Below, in pieces: positions 28,892-37,514 of a DNA stretch of 64,000 bases; positions within the stretch are counted from its first letter, which is position 1; each line of letters opens with the position of its first letter. A model generated the notes under the pieces. That model was not told the DNA's origin. It saw only the letters and a program-made list of their open reading frames with translations, and did no database searches. The position numbers and the translations under genes were made by a program. Source of the DNA: Limnobaculum parvum (GTDB lineage Bacteria > Pseudomonadota > Gammaproteobacteria > Enterobacterales > Enterobacteriaceae); contig NZ_CP029185.2 of the NCBI RefSeq assembly GCF_003096015.2, positions 1,150,001 to 1,214,000 of the forward strand, in the 5' to 3' direction.

Positions 28892-29182
28892 TTAAAAGTT
28901 GGTATAACCTTTGTCGCGCATGCATTCACCAATCAGATCAATCTGCTGTTGTTCTTTCACCAGAATTTTATTCACGGTTTCATCGGAACCAGTTTCATTG
29001 AGTGGGTCAGGATGATAGCTGTTGTTGGCAGACGATCTGCTCTCTTTCTCACACTGGACTCTGTCAGCGTCAGCGGTTTGCGCTGATGCATCTGCTTTTG
29101 ACCAGTTGCCTACTGTTGGTGCGCTGTTACAGCCAGTCAGCACAAACAGAGATAGCAATGAGACAATGAATACCTTACCCAT
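28892..29182 (-). CDS. Small lipoprotein of unknown function
   Basis: The 96-aa product starts MGKVFIVSLL and has a clean lipobox VLTGC with Cys at residue 18; the residue after Cys is Asn, which favours the outer membrane. The mature part is polar and acidic, with two Cys (VQCEKESRSS and IGECMRDKGY) that could form a disulphide. A GGAG ribosome binding site sits 5 bases before the ATG at 29182; the frame extends 11 codons upstream without support. I do not recognise the family. It is convergent with proA and shares its terminator. Confidence 0.7.
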   Translation of the reverse strand: MGKVFIVSLLSLFVLTGCNSAPTVGNWSKADASAQTADADRVQCEKESRSSANNSYHPDPLNETGSDETVNKILVKEQQQIDLIGECMRDKGYTNF

Positions 29183-29312
29183 AATCACTCCATTAAATAA
29201 GTTGATAATCCACACCTGAATAAATATAGACTAATTTTGATAACGGGATAATTTATAAGTGAAATTATACAGATAAACAATATTTATTATGTAGATAATG
29301 CACCGTAGCACA

Positions 29313-29498
29313 TTATCTGCGCGCTTTAAATGCCATTCGTATGGTCAGCCCAGCGAAAACCGTTCCCATCAGCCAACATTGGACCCGTATCCATGAGGGC
29401 CTTTCCGCTAAGAAACGAGCAATAGAACCAGCCATTATTGCAATAAGTGCATTGATGGTGACGCGGGTCGCATTGACTGATTGGTTACTCCGGTTTTT
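29313..29498 (-). pseudogene. 3' remnant of a LysE/RhtB-type amino acid exporter gene
   Basis: On the minus strand this open 62-codon stretch reads VNATRVTINALIAIMAGSIA, then RFLAERPSWIRVQCWLMGTV and FAGLTIRMAFKARR followed by a stop. That layout, with a helix then W-x-R-x-x-xWLMGTVxxGLxIRMA at the end, is the C-terminus of LysE-family exporters (about 205 aa). The upstream two thirds are missing and an in-frame stop precedes it. It ends near the start of the MarR-GNAT gene, suggesting that an intact exporter once lay divergent to its regulator. Confidence 0.65.
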
Positions 29499-29525
29499 TT
29501 ATTGCTTTATCTTTGCATATTGAAA

Positions 29526-29544
29526 TAGTTGAATCTATCAACTA
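29526..29544. promoter_or_regulatory. Putative MarR-type operator
   Basis: TAGTTGA-N5-TCAACTA is a perfect 7-bp-arm palindrome 17-35 bp upstream of the MarR-GNAT start codon. MarR regulators usually bind such 16-20 bp palindromes over their own promoter, so autoregulation is likely. The binding assignment is inference. Confidence 0.55.
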
Positions 29545-29560
29545 AATTAAGTTGATGTTA

Positions 29561-30490
29561 ATGACTATATCTGAGAGCGACATGGAACCAACATCTTTAC
29601 GCGATGTATCGAGAATTTTAGTGAGGGAACTGGGGGTAATGGACAAATGGGTGAGTGGAACCCAACTTTCTCCCTTACAGGCCCACAGCTTGATTGAACT
29701 TGACGAACAACCATTATCCGGTTTGGAATTATCGACCTTACTTAAGGTAGATAAATCCAGCGTGAGCCGCATTCTGCAAGGATTAAAACAGCAAGGATTA
29801 GTAGAAATATACCCAAATCCGATTGATGGACGCAGCACCTTGAATCAGTTAACTGACGCTGGGCGAAAACAACTGGCAGATCTGAATAATCAAGCCAATG
29901 CTTACAATACAAAAATTCTCCAGCAGTTAGGTTCTGATGAGTACCAGACGTTGATGGTTTCAATGAAGAAATATGTTTCAGCCATACAAAGCGTGACCAA
30001 ACAGTCTTCCCGAACCATTACTATCCGCCCTATTGAGGCTCGAGATAATATCGTGATGGGTGACATTATTCTGGCCGTATTCGGCGAATACGGACTGTTA
30101 GGACAAGAGGGGTTTAGCTTCTCCGATCCAATACTCCATCAATTGTCGGAAGTTTACAGCCAGAAGGGCTGTGCTTATTGGGTCGTTGAACTGGATGGCA
30201 TTGTATCGGGCGGTGTTGGTATCGCACCGATGGAAACGGGATATTGCGAACTACAAAAACTCTACTTCTTGCCTTCTGTTAGAGGCATGGGGCTAGCTCG
30301 TCGCATGGTGATTACCGCGCTGGAGTTTGCCCGTCAACAGGGCTATGACCATTGCTATCTGGAAAGTACAGCAACATTAAAAGAGTCATTGAAGTTGTAT
30401 GAATCGGTGGGGTTTGAGTATGTGCAGGAAAGAGTTGGAGCGAGTGGGCATCATGCGTGTGAGGTGTTGATGGTAAAGAAATTGCGTTAA
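29561..30490 (+). CDS. MarR-family regulator fused to GNAT acetyltransferase
   Basis: The 309-aa protein has two domains. Residues about 5-145 form a MarR winged helix: LELSTLLKVDKSSVSRILQGLKQQGLVEI is the recognition helix and DGRSTLNQLTDAGR the wing. Residues about 155-310 form a GNAT domain with the acetyl-CoA loop VRGMGLARRMV and the closing LYESVGFEYVQER. Such fusions occur widely, with unknown substrates. The start is uncertain: ATG 29561, ATG 29555 or TTG 29552. It lies beside a decayed LysE exporter gene and a palindromic candidate operator, and is convergent with ynfA. Confidence 0.82.
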   Translation: MTISESDMEPTSLRDVSRILVRELGVMDKWVSGTQLSPLQAHSLIELDEQPLSGLELSTLLKVDKSSVSRILQGLKQQGLVEIYPNPIDGRSTLNQLTDAGRKQLADLNNQANAYNTKILQQLGSDEYQTLMVSMKKYVSAIQSVTKQSSRTITIRPIEARDNIVMGDIILAVFGEYGLLGQEGFSFSDPILHQLSEVYSQKGCAYWVVELDGIVSGGVGIAPMETGYCELQKLYFLPSVRGMGLARRMVITALEFARQQGYDHCYLESTATLKESLKLYESVGFEYVQERVGASGHHACEVLMVKKLR

Positions 30491-30515
30491 AGCAGGTCAT
30501 TGAGTATTGAGAATG

Positions 30516-30585
30516 TTTGGTTCGTAAATAACGCGATGTCCTATTCGGCTACTGTACGGTGGTCGGGTAAGGGATGCTATGACAG
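30516..30585 (+). repeat. Partial copy of dispersed element (third copy)
   Basis: The stretch TTCGTAAATAACG...GGTGGTCGGGTAAGG aligns with 51740-51800 on the same strand, with most differences being transitions (TTCGTAAATAACG against TCCGCAAATGACG; GTACGGTGGTCGGGTAAG against GTGCGGCGGTCGAGCAAG). It also aligns with the reverse complement of 36545-36605. Only about the first 65 bp of the longer element is present here, in the spacer between the MarR-GNAT gene and ynfA. Confidence 0.6.
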
Positions 30586-30597
30586 GCACATGGAACC

Positions 30598-30921
30598 TCA
30601 GGCTTTCCAGCCAGAAACTAAAATTAACACGCCGGCCAAAACAACCGTTGCGCCTAGCCAGTCATACATAGAGAGTTTGATACCATCCACCAGTCTTAAC
30701 CAAACCAGTGCGGTAGCAATATAGATACCGCCGTAGGCGGCATACACCCGGCCGCTGGCGGCGGGATGGAGGCTTAATAGCCAGACAAATAGCGCGAGGC
30801 TACTGGCTGCGGGTAATAATATCCAGATAGAGGCTGATTTTCTTAGCCATAAATAGGGAAGAAAGCAGCCAATAATTTCTGCCAGCGCCGTAGCAATAAA
30901 TAACAGTAGGGTCTTAACCAT
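30598..30921 (-). CDS. YnfA-family small inner-membrane protein
   Basis: The 107-aa hydrophobic protein has four predicted transmembrane helices (about residues 3-25, 30-50, 60-80 and 86-104). The conserved [14 protein letters not shown] start with a membrane-embedded Glu near residue 15, and the [20 protein letters not shown] and [15 protein letters not shown] segments, identify the YnfA (UPF0060) family. This family is distantly related to small multidrug resistance pumps. A role in efflux is possible but not shown here. Confidence 0.88.
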   Translation of the reverse strand: MVKTLLLFIATALAEIIGCFLPYLWLRKSASIWILLPAASSLALFVWLLSLHPAASGRVYAAYGGIYIATALVWLRLVDGIKLSMYDWLGATVVLAGVLILVSGWKA

Positions 30922-31004
30922 AAACGTCGTTCATGCTCCGAACATAGGTAACGAGTTTGCCGATACTACCATGAGGCAATGTCGACGTCATAAAGAGAGA
31001 GGGA

Positions 31005-31526
31005 TTACGCATTAGCATGGCAACGCTTCTCAAAAGCTAATAGCTTTTCTTTAATGGGGATTCCACCTTCATAGCCAGTTAGCGATCCGTCGGCTCCAAT
31101 GACCCGATGACAAGGAATAATCAGGCTAATCGGATTATTGCCATTAGCGCCCCCGACGGCCCGCGACGCTTTGGGATTACCAACACGAGTAGCTAATGTT
31201 TGATAGCTTATGGTTTCTCCAAACGGAATTTTACGCAGTTCATTCCAAACTTTTATCTGAAATGGCGTGCCGTACAGGCTAATTGGCAAATCAAAATCAA
31301 CTCTTATCCCCCGCTGATATTCATAAATCTGCTGGGCAACAAACTCGACTTTAGTATCGTCACGTATCACCTCAAGCCGTTTAGCATATTCCAGATCTTG
31401 TTGGATATGAAATGACAGACGGATAAGTTTATCCGACTCATCCAGCCAAGCAGACAGTGAACCAAACTGGCTGTCAAAGATGCCAATAGCCGTGGCATTG
31501 ATCAAACTCTTGCTCATTGGTCTCAT
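31005..31526 (-). CDS. ogt: Methylated-DNA-protein-cysteine methyltransferase (Ogt-like)
   Basis: This suicide enzyme transfers the alkyl group from O6-methylguanine to its own Cys. The 173-aa protein has the active site IIPCHRVIG with Cys139, the helix-turn-helix SYQTLATRVGNPKASRAVGGANGNNP, and the upstream GTPFQIKVWNELRKIPFGET stretch. The ATG at 31526 overlaps the stop of the AdaA-AlkA gene (ATGA), so the two form one translationally coupled alkylation-repair operon. The symbol is by family; it could equally be an Ada C-terminal domain separated from its N-terminal part (AdaB type). Confidence 0.9.
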   Translation of the reverse strand: MRPMSKSLINATAIGIFDSQFGSLSAWLDESDKLIRLSFHIQQDLEYAKRLEVIRDDTKVEFVAQQIYEYQRGIRVDFDLPISLYGTPFQIKVWNELRKIPFGETISYQTLATRVGNPKASRAVGGANGNNPISLIIPCHRVIGADGSLTGYEGGIPIKEKLLAFEKRCHANA

Positions 31527-33022
31527 GATTTATTCCTCAGACTTTCCCATAAACAGGTGGTTGCTTGTGTACGGAATGGACTAAATGGTTTCATTAGTTG
31601 TTCAGTTTCAGCGGTGCTGGGGCGGCTATCCAACTGATAGAATTGTTGGAGGGCAGCATAAAGTCCGCTATCACCAACGGGTACGCAGTCGGCAAATCCC
31701 ATACCTCGCATCAGCGTGTAGCGAGCGGTCCAGGGGCCGATTCCTTTTAGCTCACAGAGTTTTCTTTCAGCCACAACGGCGGATCCCTGTTCTAATTGAT
31801 CTAAATCCAGCGCTCCAGTGACCACGGCTTTAGCCACGCCGATAAGATATTGAGCTTTTGAGCGAGAAAATCGAATATCGGTGAGTTGGTGAGGCTCCAG
31901 TTCTGAAATCTCTTTGGCAGAGGGGTGAATACGAAATCCATCTTGTCCGATTACCGGGCCAGCCAATTTAATCAGAGCCTGCCGTAGCGTAGCGGCAAAG
32001 GTCAGATTGATTTGTTGACCAATAATTGCCCATACCAGTGATTCAAAGGGGTTCGCGGTCATGGGGACATAGATGGCAGAGGTGGATTCAATTAATCTGG
32101 CCATGTGTTTGTTTTGTCTGGCGTTGCTGCGAAAACCGAGTACATCGGTATTTAAACCCAGCAACCGCATCACCTGCCGATGAATTTCCACTCCGACAGG
32201 TTGTTCACTATTGGCTATAAACTCTTCGGGCAGTGTCCAGCGACAGTTTGCGGTGTGTCCATCAATCTGTAGATGGATGACTACCGGATAACCATTAACC
32301 CACAGCGCTTTGGTAAAGCCGGTCTTATCAAGATGTTCAGATAGGCTATCCTTATCACGCAGATGGTAGCGCCAAGCGTAATCAGGGGTGAAATCATCAG
32401 GCAGTTTTAGCGCAAACTCACTACTGCTATTCAACAAACGCCAAGCATGAGGTGTCATTGCCATATGTGCAGAAAACTGCCGGTGAAAACTGGCCTCACT
32501 TTCAAAACCAACGGCTAGACCAACATCCAGAATACGCTGTGATGAATGAGTCAGGGCAGAGCAAGCGGCTTTGATACGCTCACGATTGAGTAAATCTGCC
32601 GGTGAAAGATGGGCATGCAGACGAATTAACTCATTCAGTTTTGTTGTGCTGATACCGCCGCTTTTTGCCAGTGAGCTGACACGACTGAATGATGATGGGC
32701 AAGAACGAATACGGGCCAGCATCTCGATAAATAGATTTTCATCGACGCTTTCACCTCGGTAAAACAGGTCTGGACGACAGCGTTTACAGATTCTAAAACC
32801 TTCGGCGATGGCTTCCTGTTCCGTTGCTAAAAAGCGAATGTTCTTTAGCAAAGGCTTGCGGGCCGGGCAAGAGGGCAAACAGTAGATTCCCGTTGATTTT
32901 ACACAGGTAAGAAATTTACCGTCATATTTCTGCGCATGATTCAGAATCGCCTGATACATAAAATCATTGCTCCAACGTAATAGCTTGGATTTCATTGCAG
33001 AACCTTGTGTTGTGGCTGTCAT
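31523..33022 (-). CDS. AdaA-AlkA fusion: methylphosphotriester sensor and 3-methyladenine glycosylase
   Basis: The 499-aa protein joins three modules. Residues about 18-90 are the Ada zinc domain with Cys48, Cys52, Cys79 and Cys82 at the spacing of Ada C38/C42/C69/C72, the first accepting methyl groups from phosphotriesters. Residues about 100-195 form an AraC-type helix-turn-helix (VGLAVGFESEASFHRQFSAH). Residues about 210-495 are AlkA, with an N-terminal domain, the HhH-GPD motif (LCELKGIGPWTARYTLMRG) and catalytic Asp in VPVGDSGL. It would sense methylation, activate transcription and excise alkylated purines. The ATG at 33022 has an AAGGTAA ribosome binding site. E. coli keeps these functions on separate genes. 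Confidence 0.9.
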   Translation of the reverse strand: MTATTQGSAMKSKLLRWSNDFMYQAILNHAQKYDGKFLTCVKSTGIYCLPSCPARKPLLKNIRFLATEQEAIAEGFRICKRCRPDLFYRGESVDENLFIEMLARIRSCPSSFSRVSSLAKSGGISTTKLNELIRLHAHLSPADLLNRERIKAACSALTHSSQRILDVGLAVGFESEASFHRQFSAHMAMTPHAWRLLNSSSEFALKLPDDFTPDYAWRYHLRDKDSLSEHLDKTGFTKALWVNGYPVVIHLQIDGHTANCRWTLPEEFIANSEQPVGVEIHRQVMRLLGLNTDVLGFRSNARQNKHMARLIESTSAIYVPMTANPFESLVWAIIGQQINLTFAATLRQALIKLAGPVIGQDGFRIHPSAKEISELEPHQLTDIRFSRSKAQYLIGVAKAVVTGALDLDQLEQGSAVVAERKLCELKGIGPWTARYTLMRGMGFADCVPVGDSGLYAALQQFYQLDSRPSTAETEQLMKPFSPFRTQATTCLWESLRNKS

Positions 33023-33120
33023 CGTTTACCTTCAATACTGTCGCTGGAATAAACTATCTTATCTGTTTTTAGCGCGATTACAGAATCCACAGAGGAAGTA
33101 AAAAACGGTGGATGTCATAA

Positions 33121-33273
33121 GTGATTATTGTGACCAAACTAAAACCGTCAGACCTCTCAATTACACCGTTAGATGTTTTCTATGCTGAAATTTTAACGGA
33201 TACTGCAGCTCGTCGAATAACGATCAGTAACGGTTTTTATTTAAGATTAAAAAATGAGCTGGTCATAAATTAA
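33121..33273 (+). CDS. Possible 50-aa small protein or gene remnant
   Basis: This plus-strand frame starts at GTG 33121 (or GTG 33130) and reads KLKPSDLSITPLDVFYAEIL, then TDTAARRITISNGFYLRLKN before its stop. The composition is protein-like, unlike neighbouring AT-rich frames. A GGTGG lies 9 bases before the first GTG and an in-frame stop is immediately upstream. I recognise no family. It occupies part of the 524-bp spacer between the AdaA-AlkA gene and brnQ. The remainder (33274-33546) is AT-rich with no other supported gene; a hydrophobic frame at 33281-33496 looks like chance. Confidence 0.3.
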   Translation: MIIVTKLKPSDLSITPLDVFYAEILTDTAARRITISNGFYLRLKNELVIN

Positions 33274-33546
33274 TTATTAGATGTTTATGCTGAGTTTATT
33301 GTCAATCAGGCTGCTATTTAACCTTTGTCTAGATAATTATTCTGTGAACATCAATAACACTTGTTTTCTATGGCTATTATTGTGTTTACTTAGCGCCGTT
33401 ATTGATGGAGTCACCATAAAATCATCTTTTTTTAGTATGCAAATCATCCAATTTAATGTTGTTAAACTGTGGCATTGCAACCTATTTGCGATATAGCAAA
33501 ATCAATATTATTGATGGATTCTTTGACAGATATGTAATGGTTTAAT

Positions 33547-34869
33547 ATGAAACAACTGAGTTCTAAAGATATTATCGCCTTAGGCTTTATGACATTCGCC
33601 CTGTTTGTTGGTGCGGGAAATATTATTTTCCCTCCGATGGTAGGGTTACAGTCTGGTGAAAACGTTTGGATTGCGTCATTAGGTTTTCTATTAACTGCCG
33701 TGGGTTTACCGGTGGTTACCGTGATTGCTCTGGCCAGAGTGGGCGGAGGTATCGAAGCGCTCAGTTCTCCAATTGGTCATAAGGCTGGGTTACTGCTGGC
33801 GACGATTTGTTATTTAGCCGTTGGCCCTCTGTTTGCCACGCCGCGTACCACAACGGTATCGTTTGAGTTGGGTATTGCTCCATTGTTATCCGATAAAGAC
33901 AGTAGCTTACCGTTATTTATTTATAGCCTAGTCTATTTTTCTTTGGTGATTCTGGTTTCTCTTTACCCAGGTAAATTACTGGACACCGTTGGTCGTTTTC
34001 TGGCTCCGCTGAAAATTATTTCACTGGCTGTTTTAGGCCTTGCTGCATTACTGTGGCCTGCCGGGGAACATTTGCCAGCGATACAGATTTATCAGAATAT
34101 CCCATTCTCTAAAGGGTTTGTTGAAGGGTATCTGACGATGGATACCTTAGGCGCACTGGTATTTGGCATTATTATTGTCAATGCAGCGCGTTCTCGTGGT
34201 GTTTCCAGCCCTACGTTATTAACACGCTATACGGTTATTGCCGGTTTGATTGCCGGTATTGGTTTGACACTGGTCTATTTGAGTCTGTTTAATTTGGGTT
34301 CTGGCAGTGGCTCTCTGGTACCTAATGCAACCAATGGTGCAGTGATCCTTCATGCCTATATTCAGCATACCTTTGGTGGCTTTGGCAGTATCTTCCTTGC
34401 GGCAATGATTTTTATTGCCTGTATGGTAACGGCGATTGGTTTAACTTGCGCCTGTGCGGAGTTTTTCTCTAAATTACTGCCGTTATCCTACCGAGCATTG
34501 GTCTTCATTCTGGCTATTTTTGCTATGGTGGTCTCTAATTTAGGACTAAGCCATCTGATTCAGTTCTCGGTCCCGGTATTAACGGCAATTTATCCTCCTT
34601 GTATCGCTTTGGTTGTATTAAGCTTTACCAGTCGCATGTGGCGCTCTGAAAGTCGTATTATGATCCCGGTAATGCTGGTAACATCAATTGTCGGTATTTT
34701 GGATGGTATTAAAGCATCGGCCATTGCGAACATTCTACCTAGCTGGGTTGATAACCTTCCTGGTGCACAGCAGGGTTTGGCATGGCTTCCTCCTGCGCTC
34801 GTAACATTAGCGATCGCAGTGGTTGTCGATCGTTTTATGCCGCAGCATCAGGAAGCGACCAAAACGTAA
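33547..34869 (+). CDS. brnQ: Branched-chain amino acid:cation symporter BrnQ
   Basis: The inner-membrane transporter imports leucine, isoleucine and valine with Na+ or H+. Its 440 aa (E. coli 439) hold about 12 hydrophobic helices. Family signatures are [25 protein letters not shown] at residues 12-36, [15 protein letters not shown] near residue 96, and [12 protein letters not shown] near 297. In E. coli it lies after phoR and before proY; proY is again next. Confidence 0.96.
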   Translation: MKQLSSKDIIALGFMTFALFVGAGNIIFPPMVGLQSGENVWIASLGFLLTAVGLPVVTVIALARVGGGIEALSSPIGHKAGLLLATICYLAVGPLFATPRTTTVSFELGIAPLLSDKDSSLPLFIYSLVYFSLVILVSLYPGKLLDTVGRFLAPLKIISLAVLGLAALLWPAGEHLPAIQIYQNIPFSKGFVEGYLTMDTLGALVFGIIIVNAARSRGVSSPTLLTRYTVIAGLIAGIGLTLVYLSLFNLGSGSGSLVPNATNGAVILHAYIQHTFGGFGSIFLAAMIFIACMVTAIGLTCACAEFFSKLLPLSYRALVFILAIFAMVVSNLGLSHLIQFSVPVLTAIYPPCIALVVLSFTSRMWRSESRIMIPVMLVTSIVGILDGIKASAIANILPSWVDNLPGAQQGLAWLPPALVTLAIAVVVDRFMPQHQEATKT

Positions 34870-34899
34870 TTTAAGACAGGGTATTATTTATTGCTAATA

Positions 34900-34926
34900 A
34901 ACGCCGCGGTCTCAATCTGCGGCGTT
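34900..34926 (+). terminator. Hairpin between brnQ and proY
   Basis: AACGCCGC and GCGGCGTT form a perfect 8-bp stem around an 11-nt loop, 28 bp before the proY start and 30 bp after brnQ. The T-tract is poor, so it may attenuate read-through into proY more than stop it. Confidence 0.45.
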
Positions 34927-34954
34927 ATAACGAGAAAAGACGAGTAACTTCGGC

Positions 34955-36322
34955 ATGGAAAAACAAACCAACAAACTTAAACGAGGCTTAACCGCTCGCC
35001 ATATCCGTTTTATGGCGTTGGGGTCAGCGATAGGAACCGGATTGTTCTATGGTTCCGCAAGTGCAATAAAAATGGCAGGTCCCAGCGTTCTATTGGCCTA
35101 TCTTATTGGTGGTGTTTTCGCCTTTATCATTATGCGAGCGCTTGGGGAGATGTCCGTCCATAACCCACAGGCTGGTGCATTTTCCCGCTATGCGCAGGAT
35201 TATCTGGGGCCATTAGCGGGTTATATCACCGGCTGGACTTATTGTTTTGAAATTCTGATTGTAGCCATTGCTGACGTCACGGCTTTTGGTTTGTATATGA
35301 GCTTCTGGTTCCCGAATGTCGAGCTCTGGGTCTGGGCATTGAGCGTGGTGCTGATTATCGGTGCGATTAATCTGGTGCACGTGAAAGTGTTCGGTGAGTT
35401 TGAGTTCTGGCTATCATTCATCAAAGTTGCCACCATTATTATTATGATTTTGGCGGGGATCGGCATCATCGTCTGGGGCTTTGGTAATCAGGGTGAACCA
35501 ACGGGTATCCATAATTTATGGTCTAATGGCGGGTTCTTCGCCAATGGCTTTATCGGCATGGTCTTGTCCCTGCAAATGGTGATGTTTGCCTATGGTGGTA
35601 TTGAGATTATTGGCATTACGGCTGGCGAAGCAGAAGATCCGAAGACGACCATTCCGAAAGCCATTAACTCAGTGCCTTTCCGTATTTTGATTTTCTATGT
35701 GGGTACGCTGTTCGTTATTATGTCTATCTACCCGTGGAATCAGGTAGGTACTCACGGTAGTCCATTTGTTCTGACTTTTGAAAATCTGGGTATTACTGCT
35801 GCCGCGGGGATTCTGAACTTTGTGGTGATTACTGCTTCGCTTTCAGCGATTAACAGTGATGTATTCGGCGTAGGCCGCATGTTGTACGGTTTAGCCGAGC
35901 AGGGGCAAGCGCCTAAAATGTTCACTACCCTGTCCAAACGTGGTGTGCCATGGATTACAGTACTGTTTATGATGGCTGGACTGCTGGTTGCCGCTTATCT
36001 GAATTACATTATTCCTGAAGATGTTTTTGTGATTATTGCGTCACTGGCAACGTTCGCCACCGTATGGGTATGGATTATGATCCTGCTATCACAAATCGGC
36101 TTTCGCCGTAAGCTAACGCCAGAGCAAATCAGCAAGCTGGATTTCCCACTGCGCGGTGGTACAGTAACTTCCGTTATTGCGCTGATCTTCCTGTTTGGGA
36201 TCATCGGCCTGATTGGTTACTTCCCAACTACGCGTATTTCGCTGTATGTAGGCTTCGCTTGGATAGCATTGTTGGTGGGAGTTTACTATTTGAAAGGTAT
36301 GGGATCGAAGAAAGCAGGTTAA
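34955..36322 (+). CDS. proY: ProY-like APC-family amino acid permease
   Basis: The 455-aa inner-membrane protein has about 12 transmembrane helices. Amino acid/polyamine/organocation signatures are [21 protein letters not shown] at residues 15-35, [13 protein letters not shown], the [14 protein letters not shown] region, and [19 protein letters not shown] near residue 213. Its position after brnQ corresponds to proY, annotated in E. coli as a proline-specific permease; the actual substrate is inferred. E. coli malZ, next in order, is missing and is replaced by a repeat element and a peroxiredoxin gene. Confidence 0.9.
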   Translation: MEKQTNKLKRGLTARHIRFMALGSAIGTGLFYGSASAIKMAGPSVLLAYLIGGVFAFIIMRALGEMSVHNPQAGAFSRYAQDYLGPLAGYITGWTYCFEILIVAIADVTAFGLYMSFWFPNVELWVWALSVVLIIGAINLVHVKVFGEFEFWLSFIKVATIIIMILAGIGIIVWGFGNQGEPTGIHNLWSNGGFFANGFIGMVLSLQMVMFAYGGIEIIGITAGEAEDPKTTIPKAINSVPFRILIFYVGTLFVIMSIYPWNQVGTHGSPFVLTFENLGITAAAGILNFVVITASLSAINSDVFGVGRMLYGLAEQGQAPKMFTTLSKRGVPWITVLFMMAGLLVAAYLNYIIPEDVFVIIASLATFATVWVWIMILLSQIGFRRKLTPEQISKLDFPLRGGTVTSVIALIFLFGIIGLIGYFPTTRISLYVGFAWIALLVGVYYLKGMGSKKAG

Positions 36323-36348
36323 TTGCTTCTGTTAGTTAGATTTCGTTG

Positions 36349-36381
36349 AAAATGGCTCCGGATAATCGGGGCCATTTTTTT
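36349..36381 (+). terminator. Rho-independent terminator of proY
   Basis: AAAATGGCTCCG pairs with CGGGGCCATTTT (one G-T type mismatch) around a short loop, followed by a T-run. It begins 26 bp after the proY stop. Confidence 0.85.
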
Positions 36382-36444
36382 GTGTAGTATTCTTAGCCCG
36401 TTAGCCCTTTATTATGAACACTTGAATTCAGCTGACGACGTCGC

Positions 36445-36612
36445 TGTGTCGGTGCGTTAAGGCTGAACGAAGGAGGAAGGGCGTCGCTTAAGCGACCTGA
36501 ATTCCTTTGCGAAAGCGCGGGAGTGCAGAAGGGGCTCGTTAACCTCCTCTGCTCGACCGTTGCACGATAGCTAAGACAGATACTGCACTATTACGGACGA
36601 AACATATGCCAA
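36445..36612 (-). repeat. Dispersed intergenic element, second copy, about 165 bp
   Basis: Read on the minus strand this stretch aligns with 51730-51890. Shared blocks include AGCGACCTGAATTC (36491-36504) against the reverse complement of 51835-51848, TGCTCGACCG (36550-36559) against that of 51786-51795, TTACGGACGAAA near 36590-36602, and GGTGCGT near 36451. A third partial copy is at 30516. It fills the spacer where E. coli has malZ. I do not recognise it as REP, BIME or ERIC. It has no ORF of substance. Confidence 0.65.
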
Positions 36613-36630
36613 TGCCTAACTAACACCCAA

Positions 36631-36658
36631 AAAAAAGAGCCGCATCGCGGCTCTTTTC
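36631..36658 (-). terminator. Rho-independent terminator of the peroxiredoxin gene
   Basis: AAAAGAGCCGC and GCGGCTCTTTT pair perfectly around a 3-nt loop. On the minus strand the stem is followed by a run of T residues, 22 bp after the stop codon. Confidence 0.9.
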
Positions 36659-36679
36659 AATATCAAAACAAAGCGCTAA

Positions 36680-37282
36680 TTACAGTTTAGCTGCGTTCTG
36701 AGACAGGAATTTAGCAACGCCGTCTGGAGAGGCGTTCATGCCTTCACGGCCTTTTTCCCACTGAGCTGGGCATACTTGGCCGTGCTCTTCGTGGAATTGC
36801 AGTGCGTCAACCATACGGATCATTTCGTCGATGTTACGACCCAGTGGCAGGTCGTTAACGACTTGGTGACGAACAACTCCGTTTTTGTCGATCAGGAAAG
36901 ATGCACGTAAAGCAACACCAGCATCCATATGTTCAATACCATATGCTTGCTGAATTTCACGCTTAACGTCAGCAACCATTGCATATTTAACTTCGCCAAT
37001 GCCGCCTTTGTCGACTGGAGTTTTACGCCATGCGTTGTGTACAAACTCTGAGTCAAAAGAAACACCAACAATTTCAACACCGCGCTTTTTGAACTCTTCA
37101 TAACGATGGTCAAAAGCGATCAGTTCAGAAGGACATACGAAAGTAAAGTCCATTGGCCAGAAGAACAGCACAGCTGCTTTGCCATTCAGATGATTCTTCA
37201 GATTGAAGTTTCCAACGATTTCGCCGTTACCAAGAACAGCCGCAGCAGTAAAATCAGGGGCTTGGCGAGTAACCAGAACCAT
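36680..37282 (-). CDS. Typical 2-Cys peroxiredoxin (AhpC/TSA family)
   Basis: The 200-aa thiol peroxidase reduces hydrogen peroxide and organic peroxides. Peroxidatic Cys50 lies in FTFVCPSE, resolving Cys171 in GQVCPAQW, and the conserved Arg and Trp segments are present. The ATG at 37282, with an AGGAG ribosome binding site 8 bases upstream, gives MVLVTRQAPD as in related Prx1-type proteins; the longer frame to 37417 is not needed. No AhpF reductase gene is adjacent, so thioredoxin is the likely reductant. A palindromic OxyR-like half-site lies about 105 bp upstream. E. coli lacks this gene at this place. Confidence 0.93.
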   Translation of the reverse strand: MVLVTRQAPDFTAAAVLGNGEIVGNFNLKNHLNGKAAVLFFWPMDFTFVCPSELIAFDHRYEEFKKRGVEIVGVSFDSEFVHNAWRKTPVDKGGIGEVKYAMVADVKREIQQAYGIEHMDAGVALRASFLIDKNGVVRHQVVNDLPLGRNIDEMIRMVDALQFHEEHGQVCPAQWEKGREGMNASPDGVAKFLSQNAAKL

Positions 37283-37387
37283 AATAACTCTCCTGTCAAG
37301 TGGGTTAATAAATAAAGGAAGCAAATTTTGCGTGCAAGTATAGGCAGTCAGGTATCGATCGCAAAGAATATCAGACCGATTGTTGAG

Positions 37388-37402
37388 ATAGCTTCTGCCT
37401 AT
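37388..37402 (-). promoter_or_regulatory. OxyR-like half-site upstream of the peroxiredoxin gene
   Basis: ATAGCTTCTGCCTAT matches the OxyR half-operator ATAGnTnnnAnCTAT at all but one specified base. A second half-site at the expected 7-bp spacing is only weakly recognisable. OxyR control is plausible for a peroxiredoxin but remains inference. Confidence 0.4.
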
Positions 37403-37514
37403 GCTAAACCAGAGCACTTATATTACAGATGATAAACATAACCATAACATCATACTCTGTAATGTGGTTATAGGGTAATTTAGTTTAGCTTTGTTATTTA
37501 TCTATTTGAAATTT

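Noticed and set aside
29341..29523. 60-aa plus-strand frame before the MarR-GNAT gene
   Set aside because: It is the shadow of the LysE-like remnant on the minus strand, which has the better family match.
33281..33496. 71-aa hydrophobic frame upstream of brnQ
   Set aside because: It has AT-driven Leu/Phe/Ile/Asn composition, no ribosome binding site, and no recognisable family.
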